64,000 nucleotides of DNA from AP-15 sp963750195 (GCA_963750195.1 CAVVPS010000010.1:434001-498000), one strand, 5' to 3'. Numbered from the stretch's first letter, positions 8,812 through 17,882 are shown. Notes: generated by a model not told the origin, from the sequence alone. Program-made: numbers and translations.

Positions 8812-9911
8812 CGCGTACCCATGAATTCACCGAGTGCCGCCGCCACTTTTTCCATCTCCTCTCCGGTGCCGATGGTTATTCTCAAATATTGAGGCAGCCC
8901 GTAGCCGCTCATCTTGCGGGTTAGAATGCCGTGGGATTGCAAAAAAGCGAAAGCCGCTTCGGCGTTACGGCCGGACTCGTCTGGAAAGCGCGGCAGCACG
9001 AAATTGCCGACGCTTGGCGTTAGCGGCAGTCCGAGTACGGCGAGTTGCTCTGAAAACCACGGCAGCCAGCGGTCGTTGTGGGCGCGGGCCCGGTCTAGGG
9101 AAACCGTGTCCTCGATCGCTGCGATGCCCGCTGCAACCGCCGGAGTCGATACGTTGAACGGCCCGCGCACGCGATTGAGGACGTCGGCAATAGTTGGCGG
9201 AAAATAACCCCAGCCGAGGCGCAGCCCGGCTAGCGCATAAATCTTCGAGAAGGTGCGCAGCATGACGACATTGTCGGCGCGGTCGACCAGCGCAGCCCCG
9301 GCTTCGTAATCATTGCGGTTGACGAATTCGGCATAGGCGGCGTCGATCACCAACGCAACCGAGGACGGCAATCCAGCATGCAACCGAGCCAATTCCTTCG
9401 CGCCGAGATAGGTGCCAGTCGGGTTGTTCGGATTGGCGATAAAAACCAACCGGGTGCGCGGGGTGACGCGGTCTAGGAGGGCATCGACATCGGCTGTCAA
9501 GCACCGCTCAGGGGCGGCGACCGGCGTTGCGCCAACCGACTGCGCGCCGATTGGGTACATCAGAAACCCGTGGCGGCTGTAAAGGACCTCATCGCCGAAC
9601 CCGGCATAGCAGCGCAACAACAGCGCGATCAGCTCGTCCGATCCGGCGCCGCAGACAATTCGCGCCGGATCGAGACCGTGGCGCCGGCCGATCGCCTCGC
9701 GTAAAGCTTCGGCACTGCCTTCGGGGTAGCGATGGATCTCCTCGGCGAGTGCCCGAAAGGCGGCCATCGCCTTTGGGCTCGGTCCAAGTGCGCTTTCGTT
9801 TGAGGCGAGCCGGATCGGCCGTTCGACCCCGGCGATGGTCGCCTCGCCGCCGACATAGGGGGCGATGTCGAGGATGCCCGGGCGCGGGACCGGGCCGTTG
9901 GTAGAAGCCAT
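8808..9911 (-). CDS. hisC: HisC-type histidinol-phosphate/aromatic aminotransferase
   Basis: 367 residues, fold type I PLP enzyme. The PLP lysine is Lys223 in TFSKIYALAGLRLGW, and the substrate region FIANPNNPTGTY is at about 158-168. The start is ATG at 9909-9911 (MASTNGP); an upstream extension overlaps the chorismate mutase gene and is rejected. Placed between chorismate mutase and tyrA, it probably transaminates prephenate or phenylpyruvate-type acids as well as, or instead of, imidazole-acetol phosphate. Confidence 0.88.
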   Translation of the reverse strand: MASTNGPVPRPGILDIAPYVGGEATIAGVERPIRLASNESALGPSPKAMAAFRALAEEIHRYPEGSAEALREAIGRRHGLDPARIVCGAGSDELIALLLRCYAGFGDEVLYSRHGFLMYPIGAQSVGATPVAAPERCLTADVDALLDRVTPRTRLVFIANPNNPTGTYLGAKELARLHAGLPSSVALVIDAAYAEFVNRNDYEAGAALVDRADNVVMLRTFSKIYALAGLRLGWGYFPPTIADVLNRVRGPFNVSTPAVAAGIAAIEDTVSLDRARAHNDRWLPWFSEQLAVLGLPLTPSVGNFVLPRFPDESGRNAEAAFAFLQSHGILTRKMSGYGLPQYLRITIGTGEEMEKVAAALGEFMGTR

Positions 9912-9918
9912 CGGGAGT

Positions 9919-10809
9919 TCAGCCTTTCCCTGGGCCGGGCGCGAGCCGCGCCGCGGGGAGCGGAACGGCATAACCGCCAAACGGCAGTAGGCGATAAAGC
10001 GCCCTTCCAAGACGCGCGCGGAAGGCGGCAAGACGGGGATCGGAAGGCAGCACAAAGCCGTCGATCTCGACCAGATTGACAGCACCTTCGGCATGCTCCC
10101 AAGAGGCGAAAAATGTGCAGACGAGATCCAGCGACGACAGCATTCCGAGAAACCGCGCCCGGCTGATGTCGGCCGCCGACTCGGCGGCAAAGAAAGTGCG
10201 GTCGGCGCCGGTCTCCAACTGTTTGCCGGGGCCGATGGCCAGCGCGTCGGCGCCGTCGTTGCGCGCGTTGCCGCGCGCGCCGAACGGCAGGCGGGCAATG
10301 ACTCGCGGGGCATTGTCGTCCTCCGACAGCAGATGGCGCCACCACGGGTCGCGGTCGCCCTCTTGCGGCATCGGCAGAATGCCCACCGAAGCTTGCCCCT
10401 TGGTCACGGCGCGGATTACCTGGCCGATCGAGCGATGGGCCGACATCGGCGTGTGGCTGCCGAAATGGTCGCGGGCGAGATCCCAGAAACCTTGCGCTTC
10501 GGCCGGGGCCAATACCGCGACCGCAAAGGGCGTCTCGATTCGGACGGTCGCCGCCAGCATCTCGCGCCAGATTCGCACGACGCTCGCAAACGGCAGCGCG
10601 CCGCGGTGCCGCGCCGCGAGCCGGCGAAGAATCTCGGCCTCGCGGGCGGGCTGGTAGAAAGCCACATCGCCGTTCTTCTTGCTAGCCGCGACCCTGCCGA
10701 CGATCGCGGCCCGCTCGATCAGCAAATCGTGCAGCCGGTCGTCGATCTCGTCGATATGCCGGCGCAAATCTGCGAGATCGGACGGGATGAGGGACATGGT
10801 CTCGTTCAT
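9919..10809 (-). CDS. Chorismate mutase with a degenerate prephenate-dehydratase-like domain
   Basis: 296 residues. Residues 5-90 are an AroQ-type helical chorismate mutase (LRRHIDEIDDRLHDLLIERA, then VVRIWREML). The rest resembles a prephenate dehydratase domain in shape (VAVLAPAEAQGFWDLARDHFG, then IGQVIRAVTKGQASVGILPMP) but lacks the usual catalytic Thr-Arg-Phe signature. It converts chorismate to prephenate and heads the operon with hisC (7-base gap) and tyrA. ATG 10809 was chosen; a second ATG 12 bases inside is possible. Confidence 0.82.
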   Translation of the reverse strand: MNETMSLIPSDLADLRRHIDEIDDRLHDLLIERAAIVGRVAASKKNGDVAFYQPAREAEILRRLAARHRGALPFASVVRIWREMLAATVRIETPFAVAVLAPAEAQGFWDLARDHFGSHTPMSAHRSIGQVIRAVTKGQASVGILPMPQEGDRDPWWRHLLSEDDNAPRVIARLPFGARGNARNDGADALAIGPGKQLETGADRTFFAAESAADISRARFLGMLSSLDLVCTFFASWEHAEGAVNLVEIDGFVLPSDPRLAAFRARLGRALYRLLPFGGYAVPLPAARLAPGPGKG

Positions 10810-10861
10810 GGTCGGGGGGCGGTAGTAGTAGAAGCCCGGTCGAGCGAAATCAAAGAAAACG

Positions 10862-10891
10862 TTGACAGGCCCTATCTCCGCTCCCTAGCTA
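10862..10891 (+). promoter_or_regulatory. Possible metX promoter
   Basis: A perfect TTGACA (10862-10867) is followed 18 bases later by a poor -10 candidate (TAGCTA, 10886-10891). It lies in the 160-base gap between the divergent chorismate mutase and metX genes. A CCCGC/GCGGG hairpin follows before the metX start. No consensus SAM riboswitch was recognised. This is a weak, position-based call. Confidence 0.3.
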
Positions 10892-10970
10892 ACGCCCCCA
10901 ATTCGACAACCGCAGATGGCCCGCCTCGAATGCGGGTCGGAGCCGCGCAACCGGGTTGCTGAGAAATCTT

Positions 10971-12137
10971 GTGCCGACCATAACATCGCCCCGCCCGCGT
11001 TCGCGTTCGGATCAGGAATGGCCCGGCTACCGGTTTGATGTGCGCGACCCGCTGCGGCTCGATTGTGGGATCGACTTCGGCCCGTTTACGATCGCATACC
11101 AGACCTACGGCGCCCTCAATCCCGATCGGTCGAACGCGATCCTCGTCTGCCATGCGCTGACCGGCGACCAGTACGCCGCCGACCCGCACCCGATCACCGG
11201 CAAGCCCGGCTGGTGGGAGACCCTCATCGGCGCGGGCGGGGTGCTCGACACCGACCGCTATTTCCTGATTTGCGCCAATGTGCTGGGTGGTTGCATGGGG
11301 ACGACCGGACCGCAGGATATCGATCCGGCGACCGGCGAGCCCTGGGCGTTGTCGTTTCCGGTGATCACCATTCGCGACATGGTGCGCGCGCAGAAACTGC
11401 TGCTCGATCATCTCGGCATCGATAGCCTGTTCTGCGTGATCGGCGGCTCGATGGGCGGCATGCAAGTATTGCAATGGGCGGCGAGCTATCCCGAACGCGT
11501 CTTTGCCGCGGTGCCGATCGCTGCCGCGTCGCGCCATTCGGCGCAGAACATCGCCTTTCACGAGGTCGGACGCCAGGCGATCATCGCCGATCCGGATTGG
11601 TGCGGCGGGCGCTATCTGAGCCTCGGTCGCAAACCGGCACGCGGCCTCGCCGTCGCCCGTATGGCGGCCCACATCACCTATCTTTCCGAAACGGCGCTCC
11701 ACCACAAGTTCGGGCGTAATTTGCAAGACCGCCGCGCGGTTACTTACGGCTTCGACGCCGATTTTCAGGTTGAGAGCTATCTACGGCATCAAGGCAGCAC
11801 TTTTGTCGACCGATTCGATGCCAATTCCTATCTCTACATCACCCGAGCGATGGATTATTTCGATCTTGCAGCCGAGCAAGGTGGCTCTCTGCCGAGTGCC
11901 TTCACCGGCACGCGCTCGCGCTTTTGCGTGATCTCGTTCACCAGCGATTGGCTGTTCCCGACCTCCGAGAGCCGCGAGCTGGTCCATGCGCTGAACGCAG
12001 TTGCGGCCAATGTCAGCTTTGTCGAGATCGCAACCGAAAACGGCCATGACGCCTTTCTGCTGCATGAACCCGAACTCTTCGAGACCTTGCGCGGCTTTTT
12101 AAACGGGTGCGCCGAGCATCGCGGCCTGACTCGCTAG
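10971..12137 (+). CDS. metX: Homoserine O-acyltransferase MetX
   Basis: About 388 residues, alpha/beta hydrolase fold. The nucleophile elbow GGSMGG has Ser160, and the Asp (SDWLFP) and His (GHDAF) of the triad are near the C-terminus. It acylates L-homoserine with acetyl-CoA or succinyl-CoA, the first committed step of methionine synthesis; the donor cannot be told from sequence alone. The start is GTG 10971 with a GAG eight bases upstream; TTG 10956 is an alternative. metW follows 30 bases downstream, the usual alphaproteobacterial pairing. Confidence 0.92.
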   Translation: MPTITSPRPRSRSDQEWPGYRFDVRDPLRLDCGIDFGPFTIAYQTYGALNPDRSNAILVCHALTGDQYAADPHPITGKPGWWETLIGAGGVLDTDRYFLICANVLGGCMGTTGPQDIDPATGEPWALSFPVITIRDMVRAQKLLLDHLGIDSLFCVIGGSMGGMQVLQWAASYPERVFAAVPIAAASRHSAQNIAFHEVGRQAIIADPDWCGGRYLSLGRKPARGLAVARMAAHITYLSETALHHKFGRNLQDRRAVTYGFDADFQVESYLRHQGSTFVDRFDANSYLYITRAMDYFDLAAEQGGSLPSAFTGTRSRFCVISFTSDWLFPTSESRELVHALNAVAANVSFVEIATENGHDAFLLHEPELFETLRGFLNGCAEHRGLTR

Positions 12138-12167
12138 TGGTGCCGGGCCAGCGGTAATGACGGAGCG

Positions 12168-12845
12168 ATGGCGGCGTCTCTGAGCCTGGATGGAGCCGCG
12201 ACGCGACCGGCCGCCGAAGCGGCGGCGGCCGGCGAATTGCGCCAGGATTTACGGCTGATCGCCGAGATGATCGAGCCCGGCGCGCGGGTGCTCGACATCG
12301 GCTGCGGCGACGGCGCGCTGCTCGCCTATCTGGCACGGCACAAGAGGGTCGACGGGCGCGGCATCGAGCTCAGCCAGTCCGGCGTCAATTCCTGCGTCGG
12401 CCACGGGCTGTCGGTCATTCAGGGCGACGCCGACCGCGATCTCGACGCCTATCCGACCGATGCCTTCGACGTCGTCGTGCTGAGCCAGACCCTGCAGGCA
12501 ACGCGGGAGCCGCGCCGGGTGCTCGAGGCTCTAGTTCGCATCGGCCGGCGCGCGATCGTCTCGTTCCCGAATTTCGGGTTCTGGCGGATTCGCCTGCACC
12601 TGATGCTGCGCGGCCGGATGCCGATGTCGCATCTGCTCGCGCATCCCTGGTACGAAACCCCGAACATCCACCTCTGCACGATCCGCGACTTTGCAGCGCT
12701 GTGCGACGAGCTCGGCGTCACCGTCGAGCGCAGCGTCACCTTAGACCGGCACGGGCGGCCCTATGCGCTCCATCCACACGGCAGCCTCGCCAATCTGCTG
12801 GCCGAGCAGGGGGTCTTTGTCCTGTCCGGGGGGCGGTCCGAGTAG
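12168..12845 (+). CDS. metW: Methionine biosynthesis protein MetW
   Basis: 225 residues with a class I SAM-binding motif (VLDIGCGDGALLAYL, about 42-56) and the MetW-typical segments VVLSQTLQA and SFPNFGFWRIR. MetW is found beside MetX and is needed for full MetX activity in several proteobacteria. It is probably co-transcribed with metX and converges on the methyltransferase gene that follows. Confidence 0.9.
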   Translation: MAASLSLDGAATRPAAEAAAAGELRQDLRLIAEMIEPGARVLDIGCGDGALLAYLARHKRVDGRGIELSQSGVNSCVGHGLSVIQGDADRDLDAYPTDAFDVVVLSQTLQATREPRRVLEALVRIGRRAIVSFPNFGFWRIRLHLMLRGRMPMSHLLAHPWYETPNIHLCTIRDFAALCDELGVTVERSVTLDRHGRPYALHPHGSLANLLAEQGVFVLSGGRSE

Positions 12846-12853
12846 GGCGCTGT

Positions 12854-13588
12854 CTACAGTCCTTCGCGGTGCGACAGCCGGGGGGTCGCCGGGGCGTAGA
12901 CGAGCCGGCGGGGAGCGCGCGCGGCCGCCGGCTTGGCGTAAATCTGCTTGGTCGCCTCGATCAGCACGACCCCGGCGAAGCGCGGGAACCAGCGCTTGCC
13001 AATCCGCTCCCAGGCCGGGGCCGAGCGCAGGATCATTCGCCTGCCGGCCGGTGGGATGAACAACGCGGTGTCGGTCTCGACCGGGGTGAACATCTCTTCG
13101 CGCAGCAGATGCGACAATTGCGACATCGTGTAGGGGCGCCCGGAACCGAAGGGCGTGCGGTCGAGCCGCGCCCAGATGCCGCGCCGATTGGGGGCGACGA
13201 TCAACAGCCGGCCCCCGCCCGCCAGCACCCGCCAGATCTCCTTCATCATCGGTCCGGTGGGCTCGCTCAATTCAAGAGCATGCACCAGCAGCACCCGGTC
13301 GATCGAATAATCGGCGAAGGGCAATTCGCCCTCATCGGCCAGCGCGACAAGGTTGCGGCCGTCGAGCGACCAGCCGAGCACGCCCTGCGAGGCCGGCATC
13401 AACGCCACGGTGCGTTCGGTCTCGGCCGAAACCGCGGACAGAAACGGCGTCGCATAGCCGACGCCGAGCAGCCGCATGCCCCGCAAATCGGGCCAAATGC
13501 GGCGGATCGCGCGGCGGATCATGCGGCGCGCGACTTGCCCTAAGCCGGTCAGGTAGAAATCCCGCAGATCGATGACGTCGCTCGGCAT
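12854..13588 (-). CDS. Class I SAM-dependent methyltransferase-like protein
   Basis: 244 residues. The SAM-binding motif is degraded (LLGVGYATPFLSAV), but the downstream methyltransferase pattern is kept (LPFADYSIDRVLLVHALE, then GGGRLLIVAPNRRGIWA). Relatives commonly sit near metW or a glyoxalase gene in alphaproteobacteria. The substrate is unknown. It ends 8 bases from the metW stop, in convergent orientation. Confidence 0.75.
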   Translation of the reverse strand: MPSDVIDLRDFYLTGLGQVARRMIRRAIRRIWPDLRGMRLLGVGYATPFLSAVSAETERTVALMPASQGVLGWSLDGRNLVALADEGELPFADYSIDRVLLVHALELSEPTGPMMKEIWRVLAGGGRLLIVAPNRRGIWARLDRTPFGSGRPYTMSQLSHLLREEMFTPVETDTALFIPPAGRRMILRSAPAWERIGKRWFPRFAGVVLIEATKQIYAKPAAARAPRRLVYAPATPRLSHREGL

Positions 13589-13671
13589 CGGCGCAGTCTA
13601 GCATGATGCTGTGGCGCCAGCCCGGTTGGGCTAATCCCCTGCCTACGAGCGTGTTCGCGGGCGCAAGCTCT

Positions 13672-15084
13672 TCAAGACAGCGGGAGGAGCGGCGGGCGGC
13701 GTTCGGGTTGCGTCGCCTCAAACGCGCGGGCGGCGCGCAAGACCCGCGCATCGGCATAGGACGGGCCAACGATCTGCAAGCCGATCGGCAATCCGGCCGC
13801 GGTCAGCCCGCACGGTATGCTCGCCGCCGGCTGGCGCGTCATGTTGAACGGGTAGCTGAACGGCGACCAATCGATCCAGTGACGCTCGCCCGCCGGATCG
13901 TTCAAATCCTGTCCGGCCGGCAATGCCGGGATCGGCATCGTCGGGGTCAGCAGCAGATCATAGCGCTGGTGAAAGGCGCCCATCGTCCGGCCGAGGGCGT
14001 TGCGGGCGAGGTCGGCGCCGAGCCAGTCGACGGCGCTCAATGTCTCGCCTGCCGCCGCTGTGGTCAGGAGTCCCGGATCGGACGATCTCTTGCGCTCGTC
14101 CGGGAACGTTCGCATCAGGATGGCCAGTCCGGCCGCCCACAAGGTGAACAACGCATCGCGCGGAGACTCGAAGATTTTGTCGACCTGCTCGACGACAGCG
14201 CCAAGCGCTTCGAACTGGCGCGCCGCGGCGGCGACCGCGGCGGCGATCTCGCCATCGACCCGCGCGTAGCCGAGGTTTGGGCTGAAGGCGATACGCCAAC
14301 CCCTTACGCCGCCGTCGAGCCCATCGCGCCAATTGCGGTCGTCGGACGGCAGCGCGTAGGTATCTCGGTGGTCGGGGCGACTGAGCACGCCGAGCAGCAA
14401 TGCCGCATCGGCGACAGTTCGCGTCATCGGCCCCAAATGCGCCAGCAGGCCGAGCGAGGAGAGCGGATAGGCCGGTACCCGGCCAAAGCTCGGTTTGAGC
14501 CCGAAGATCCCGCAAAACGCCGACGGGGTGCGGATCGATCCGGCGCCGTCGCTGCCGAGATGCAACGGCGCGATCCCGGCCGCGGCCGCTGCGGCAGCCC
14601 CGGCGCTGCTGCCGCCGGAGGTGCGCGACAAATCCCACGGGTTGCGAGTGACGCCGGTCAGCGGGCTGTCGCCCAATGCCTTCCAGCCGAATTCGGGGGT
14701 TGTCGTCTTGCCGAGGATGACCGCGCCGGCCTCGCGCAGCCGGGCCACCGCCGGCGCGTCCTCAGACCAGTCCTGATCGCGATCAACGAGATGCGAGCCG
14801 CGCAAGGTCGGAAACCCGCGCATCAACATTAGATCCTTGACCGTCACCGGCACGCCGTCGAGCGGCCCCACGGGCTCGCCGCGCTGCCAGCGTTGCTCGG
14901 ATTGGCGCGCTGCCGACAACGCGCCGGCGCGGTCGACGACGCAGAAGGCGTTGAGGCTGGGTTGCAACCTATCGAGACGATCGAGCAGCACCCGGGTCGT
15001 CTCTACCGGCGATAAGGCGCCAGCGCGATAGCGCTCGATCAGCGCAACCGCCGAGGCATAGGCGAGATCATCGTCGCTGGTCAT
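13672..15084 (-). CDS. Amidase-signature family hydrolase
   Basis: 470 residues. The amidase-signature catalytic parts are present: Lys in PVTVKDLMLM, the Gly/Ser-rich stretch TSGGSSAGAAAAAAAG, and the nucleophile region GSDGAGSIRTPSAFCG. It hydrolyses an amide bond (substrate unknown; possibly a xenobiotic amide or acyl amide). It lacks the gatC/gatB context of a GatA subunit. ATG 15084 is preceded by an excellent GGAGGAAGC ribosome site, so the longer frame starting at 15117 is not used. Confidence 0.85.
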   Translation of the reverse strand: MTSDDDLAYASAVALIERYRAGALSPVETTRVLLDRLDRLQPSLNAFCVVDRAGALSAARQSEQRWQRGEPVGPLDGVPVTVKDLMLMRGFPTLRGSHLVDRDQDWSEDAPAVARLREAGAVILGKTTTPEFGWKALGDSPLTGVTRNPWDLSRTSGGSSAGAAAAAAAGIAPLHLGSDGAGSIRTPSAFCGIFGLKPSFGRVPAYPLSSLGLLAHLGPMTRTVADAALLLGVLSRPDHRDTYALPSDDRNWRDGLDGGVRGWRIAFSPNLGYARVDGEIAAAVAAAARQFEALGAVVEQVDKIFESPRDALFTLWAAGLAILMRTFPDERKRSSDPGLLTTAAAGETLSAVDWLGADLARNALGRTMGAFHQRYDLLLTPTMPIPALPAGQDLNDPAGERHWIDWSPFSYPFNMTRQPAASIPCGLTAAGLPIGLQIVGPSYADARVLRAARAFEATQPERRPPLLPLS

Positions 15085-15227
15085 GCTTCCTCCAGCTGCC
15101 GTTGGGATATTCGGCATATCTCGCGTCCGAAGCGGATCTCAGGACCGTGCCTAACCCACGATACCAGACGACGGCGAAAGGGCGTAGGCTCGGTATCGAG
15201 CTTGGCAGCAAGTAAGCGGAGGCAACG

Positions 15228-16284
15228 ATGCGCGGCGTGGTCTTCACAGGCGAGCGGGAAATCGAGATGATGGAATTCCCGGACCCGACGCCGGGGCCGG
15301 ACGAGGTGGTCGTCGAAATGAAGGCATCCGGCATGTGCGGCAGCGATCTGCACCAATACCGCCGACCGAAATCGGGCGGCGCTTCGATCGGCGGATTGCC
15401 GGTCAACCCGGACCCAGTCATCGGCGGGCACGAGCCCTGCGGCGATCGTCGCCGCGATCGGCTCCGGCGTCAGCGACAAGCAAGGCGAAGGTGGGCCAGC
15501 GGGTAATGGTGCACCATTACAAGGGCTGCACCGTTTGCGAACCATTGCCGTTCGGGCTGGTCGCAGTTGTGCCAGGAGGAGCCAGTCCTGGTTTACGGCA
15601 ACAACGCGCATGGCGGGCACGCGCGATATCTGAAGGTGCCGGCTTTCACCCTGGTGCCATTGCATGACGAACTGTCGTTCACGGCCGGGGCGGCGATCTC
15701 ATGCGGCACCGGCACCGCCTATGGCGCTTTGCGCCGGTTGAAGCTTTCCGGCAACGACACGATCGCGTTGTTCGGCCAAGGGCCGGTCGGGCTGTCGGCG
15801 ACCCAGCTCGCCGCCGCAATGGGCGCGCGGGTCATCGCCCTCGATGTCAGCCCCGAGCGGCTGGAGCGCGCCAAGGAATTCGGCGCCTGGGAGACCGTCA
15901 ACCCGCGCTCGAACGACCCGATCGGCGCGATCAAGGACTCTGACCCATGGCGGCGCCGATTACACGCTCGACACGTCGAGCCAGCCCGAGGGCCGGATCG
16001 CCGCGGTGCGCAGCGCTAAGGTATGGGGGACGGTGTGCTTTGTCGGCGAGCGCAACAATGTGACGATCGACGTCAGTCCCGACATGCTGCGCAAGCAGCT
16101 GACGATCGTCGCGTCATGGACCTTTTCGTGGCAGCGGCCAGGCCGAGTGCGCGCAAGTTCATGCGTCGAGCGCAAAGTCGATGTCGACCGCCTGTTTACC
16201 CATCAGTGGAAGCTCGACCAGGCCGAGGAGGCCTATCGCCTGTTCGATACGCAGACCACTGGCAAAGGCGTGTTCCTGATGTGA
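15228..16284 (+). pseudogene. Zinc-dependent alcohol dehydrogenase (MDR family), several frameshifts
   Basis: Joined across three frames the product is a normal ~350-residue zinc alcohol dehydrogenase. It has catalytic-zinc Cys in MCGSDLHQ, the GHEPCG motif, a four-Cys structural zinc loop (GCTVCEHCRSGWSQLC), the Rossmann motif LFGQGPVGLSATQLA and the C-terminal VDRLFTHQWKLDQAEEAY. Frame changes fall near 15443, 15540, 15945 and 16140-16165, each explained by one base. ATG 15228 follows a GGAGG site. The close resemblance outside the indels suggests sequence error or very recent inactivation. The substrate is probably a polyol or secondary alcohol. Confidence 0.75.
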
Positions 16285-16404
16285 AGGATTTAGAGTGGAA
16301 CCGGCGCTAACTCGATTAATCAAAGGGGATATATGAAGAGTTTGCAGCAATTTTGTCCGCCGCGCCGATTTCACCGAATTGAACCATAATGGCCAAACTG
16401 TCGT

Positions 16405-16540
16405 CACAAACGACGCTCAGCGTTCCTCTGCCCTGTAAAGTTCCAGCAGGGTATCGACATGTTAGAGAGCTTGGAACTTACTCTTCGCCTATAAAGCGAT
16501 ATCCAAGCTCTCGATTGTCCTAATCTTAGGAGGAACTACG
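16405..16540 (+). promoter_or_regulatory. Structured leader RNA before the DUF2171 gene
   Basis: Three successive hairpins precede the ribosome site: ACGC/GCGT near 16413-16423, CCCTG/CAGGG (16431-16435 with 16447-16451), and a perfect 11-bp stem GAGAGCTTGGA (16465-16475) with TCCAAGCTCTC (16502-16512). The last stem encloses an inner TCGC/GCGA stem. A strong AGGAGGAA (from 16529) then leads to ATG 16541. The region is clearly more AT-rich than its surroundings. It could be a cis-regulatory RNA or stabilising leader; the family is unknown. Confidence 0.5.
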
Positions 16541-16792
16541 ATGATTTAGGCTTCGCAGATCAAGGACCACATGCAAATTGTCGGTTCTGACGGGCAGCAA
16601 CTTGGCTCGGTCGAACGGGTCGACGGATCTTCGCGCATCAAGTTCGCTCCGAAAGGCATGGCGGACGGCAGGGATCATTTCGTTCCGCTCGATTGGGTCG
16701 CTTCGGTGGAAGGGCAAACGGTCCGGCTGAGCAAGTCGAGCCAGGATGTCCAGCAGGAGCTCGAACGAAGCGGGACCGCGCGGAGGAGATAA
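16541..16792 (+). CDS. DUF2171 small protein with an in-frame TAG at codon 3
   Basis: From the best ribosome site the frame reads ATG-ATT-TAG and then continues open for 80 codons. DUF2171 proteins normally begin with a residue pattern like M-x-x-[AS]SQIK-E/D-HM, which is what flanks the TAG here (ASQIKDHMQIVGSDGQ). So the TAG truncates the natural N-terminus by ten residues unless translation restarts at ATG 16571 (73 residues). The body matches the family (VGSDGQQLGSVERV, HFVPLDWV). It is a PRC-barrel-like, probably stress-related protein of unknown function. Confidence 0.65.
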
Positions 16793-16894
16793 CCTCCGTC
16801 ATAAGACGAGCGCGTGGCCGAACGGGGCCGCGCCCTTTTCGCTGTCCGCGGCGGTCAGGGCTCCGATCGCCCCGCAAGGTAGCTGGAGGAAAAC

Positions 16895-17098
16895 ATGACC
16901 CAACCCTACGCAGCTGACGATTTTGCCATAATCCGTGCGCGCTTGGAAGAGCTGCGCCGCGAGCAAGCCGGGGTGTCGCCCGAAACGGGGCACCGTTCAG
17001 AGATGGGCCCGAGGCCGTATCGTGGTGTCAAGAGCGGCGAGGCGGAGCTTGAAGGTCATCGCGTCCCGCGCTCGGTTAGCGAAAAGCTCTTGGGATAA
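16895..17098 (+). CDS. Small hypothetical protein, 67 residues
   Basis: A short hydrophilic, charged protein with a helical start (DFAIIRARLEELRREQAG) and a basic C-terminus. A good GGAGGAAA ribosome site precedes ATG 16895. It lies 102 bases after the DUF2171 gene on the same strand and might share its transcript. No family was recognised. Confidence 0.5.
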   Translation: MTQPYAADDFAIIRARLEELRREQAGVSPETGHRSEMGPRPYRGVKSGEAELEGHRVPRSVSEKLLG

Positions 17099-17249
17099 AA
17101 CCTCATGCAAACACAACGCCCAAATCATCTCCAGCTTGACGCACCCTGACCAGTCCACACGTTAACTGCGGGTAGAGTCTGCCTTGGATGAGAAAACGGC
17201 GCCCACACGCCAGGGTTGCTGGCGGGCACTCCGATGAAAGAAAGGAGCG

Positions 17250-17882
17250 CTACGCCGCGCGCACGTAGCGGCGGCAGTCGAAGCGCAAGTGGTCGCGGAA
17301 ATGCGGGCGCAGCTTCTGTGTCCAGGGGGTGTCGGCGGCTTTTCGCCATGCATCCGAGCGCACCACATCGGGCGCCTCCAGGTGATAGAGCGCGACATAA
17401 CGCTGGGTCCCACCGGTGCCGCGATAGCGCCGGGCGCACATCACGCCCGGGACCGAGCCCAAGGCCGGGACGTGCTCGGTATTGTACCATTCGTTGAATT
17501 CGTGCTCGTGCTCGGGGGCGACGTTCATCCCGATCATCATCAACGCCGCGGTGTTAGGCGGCGCTGTGCGGTCGCCGGGAATCAATTGCTCGCCCTCGTA
17601 GCGCAGGATGCTCTTGCGGAACTTGGCCGTGCGTTTGGTCCAGGGCGATCCGTTCTCGCCGCCGACCGCGAGATAGGCGGGGCTGTGCAGGACGCCGACA
17701 ATGTCGAGGTCGTAGGTCGCGATCGAGACCTTCGGATTCTCGATGCCGATCCAGCGGTCGGCGTTCAGAAATCCCGGCACCCGCAGCCGCTCCGGCACGT
17801 GCTCGAGATCGTACCAGTCGTGAAACTCGTCCTCTGGCGCCGCCGAGAAATCCATTGCCGCGATCAGGATGCCCTTTGCCAT
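17250..17882 (-). CDS. Tandem EthD/DUF4286-like dimeric alpha-beta barrel protein
   Basis: 210 residues made of two similar halves. DEFHDWYDLEHVPERL occurs near residue 18 and HEFNEWYNTEHVPALG near residue 125, each followed by a P-G-F/V-x-x-A-x-R-W/Y strand. This is the ferredoxin-like fold of EthD/DUF4286-type proteins, duplicated in one chain so that a single chain could form the usual dimer. The conserved His and Tyr suggest a degradative or binding role on small organic compounds. ATG 17882 has a GGAGGAAACG site, and the upstream extension is rejected. Confidence 0.7.
   Translation of the reverse strand: MAKGILIAAMDFSAAPEDEFHDWYDLEHVPERLRVPGFLNADRWIGIENPKVSIATYDLDIVGVLHSPAYLAVGGENGSPWTKRTAKFRKSILRYEGEQLIPGDRTAPPNTAALMMIGMNVAPEHEHEFNEWYNTEHVPALGSVPGVMCARRYRGTGGTQRYVALYHLEAPDVVRSDAWRKAADTPWTQKLRPHFRDHLRFDCRRYVRAA

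Noticed and set aside
10810..10970. SAM riboswitch before metX
   Set aside because: The conserved pseudoknot pieces of SAM-II-type elements were not found; only a small CCCGC/GCGGG hairpin is visible.
16285..16540. EcfG general-stress promoter before the DUF2171 gene
   Set aside because: GGAAC boxes occur, but no CGTT is found at the required spacing.
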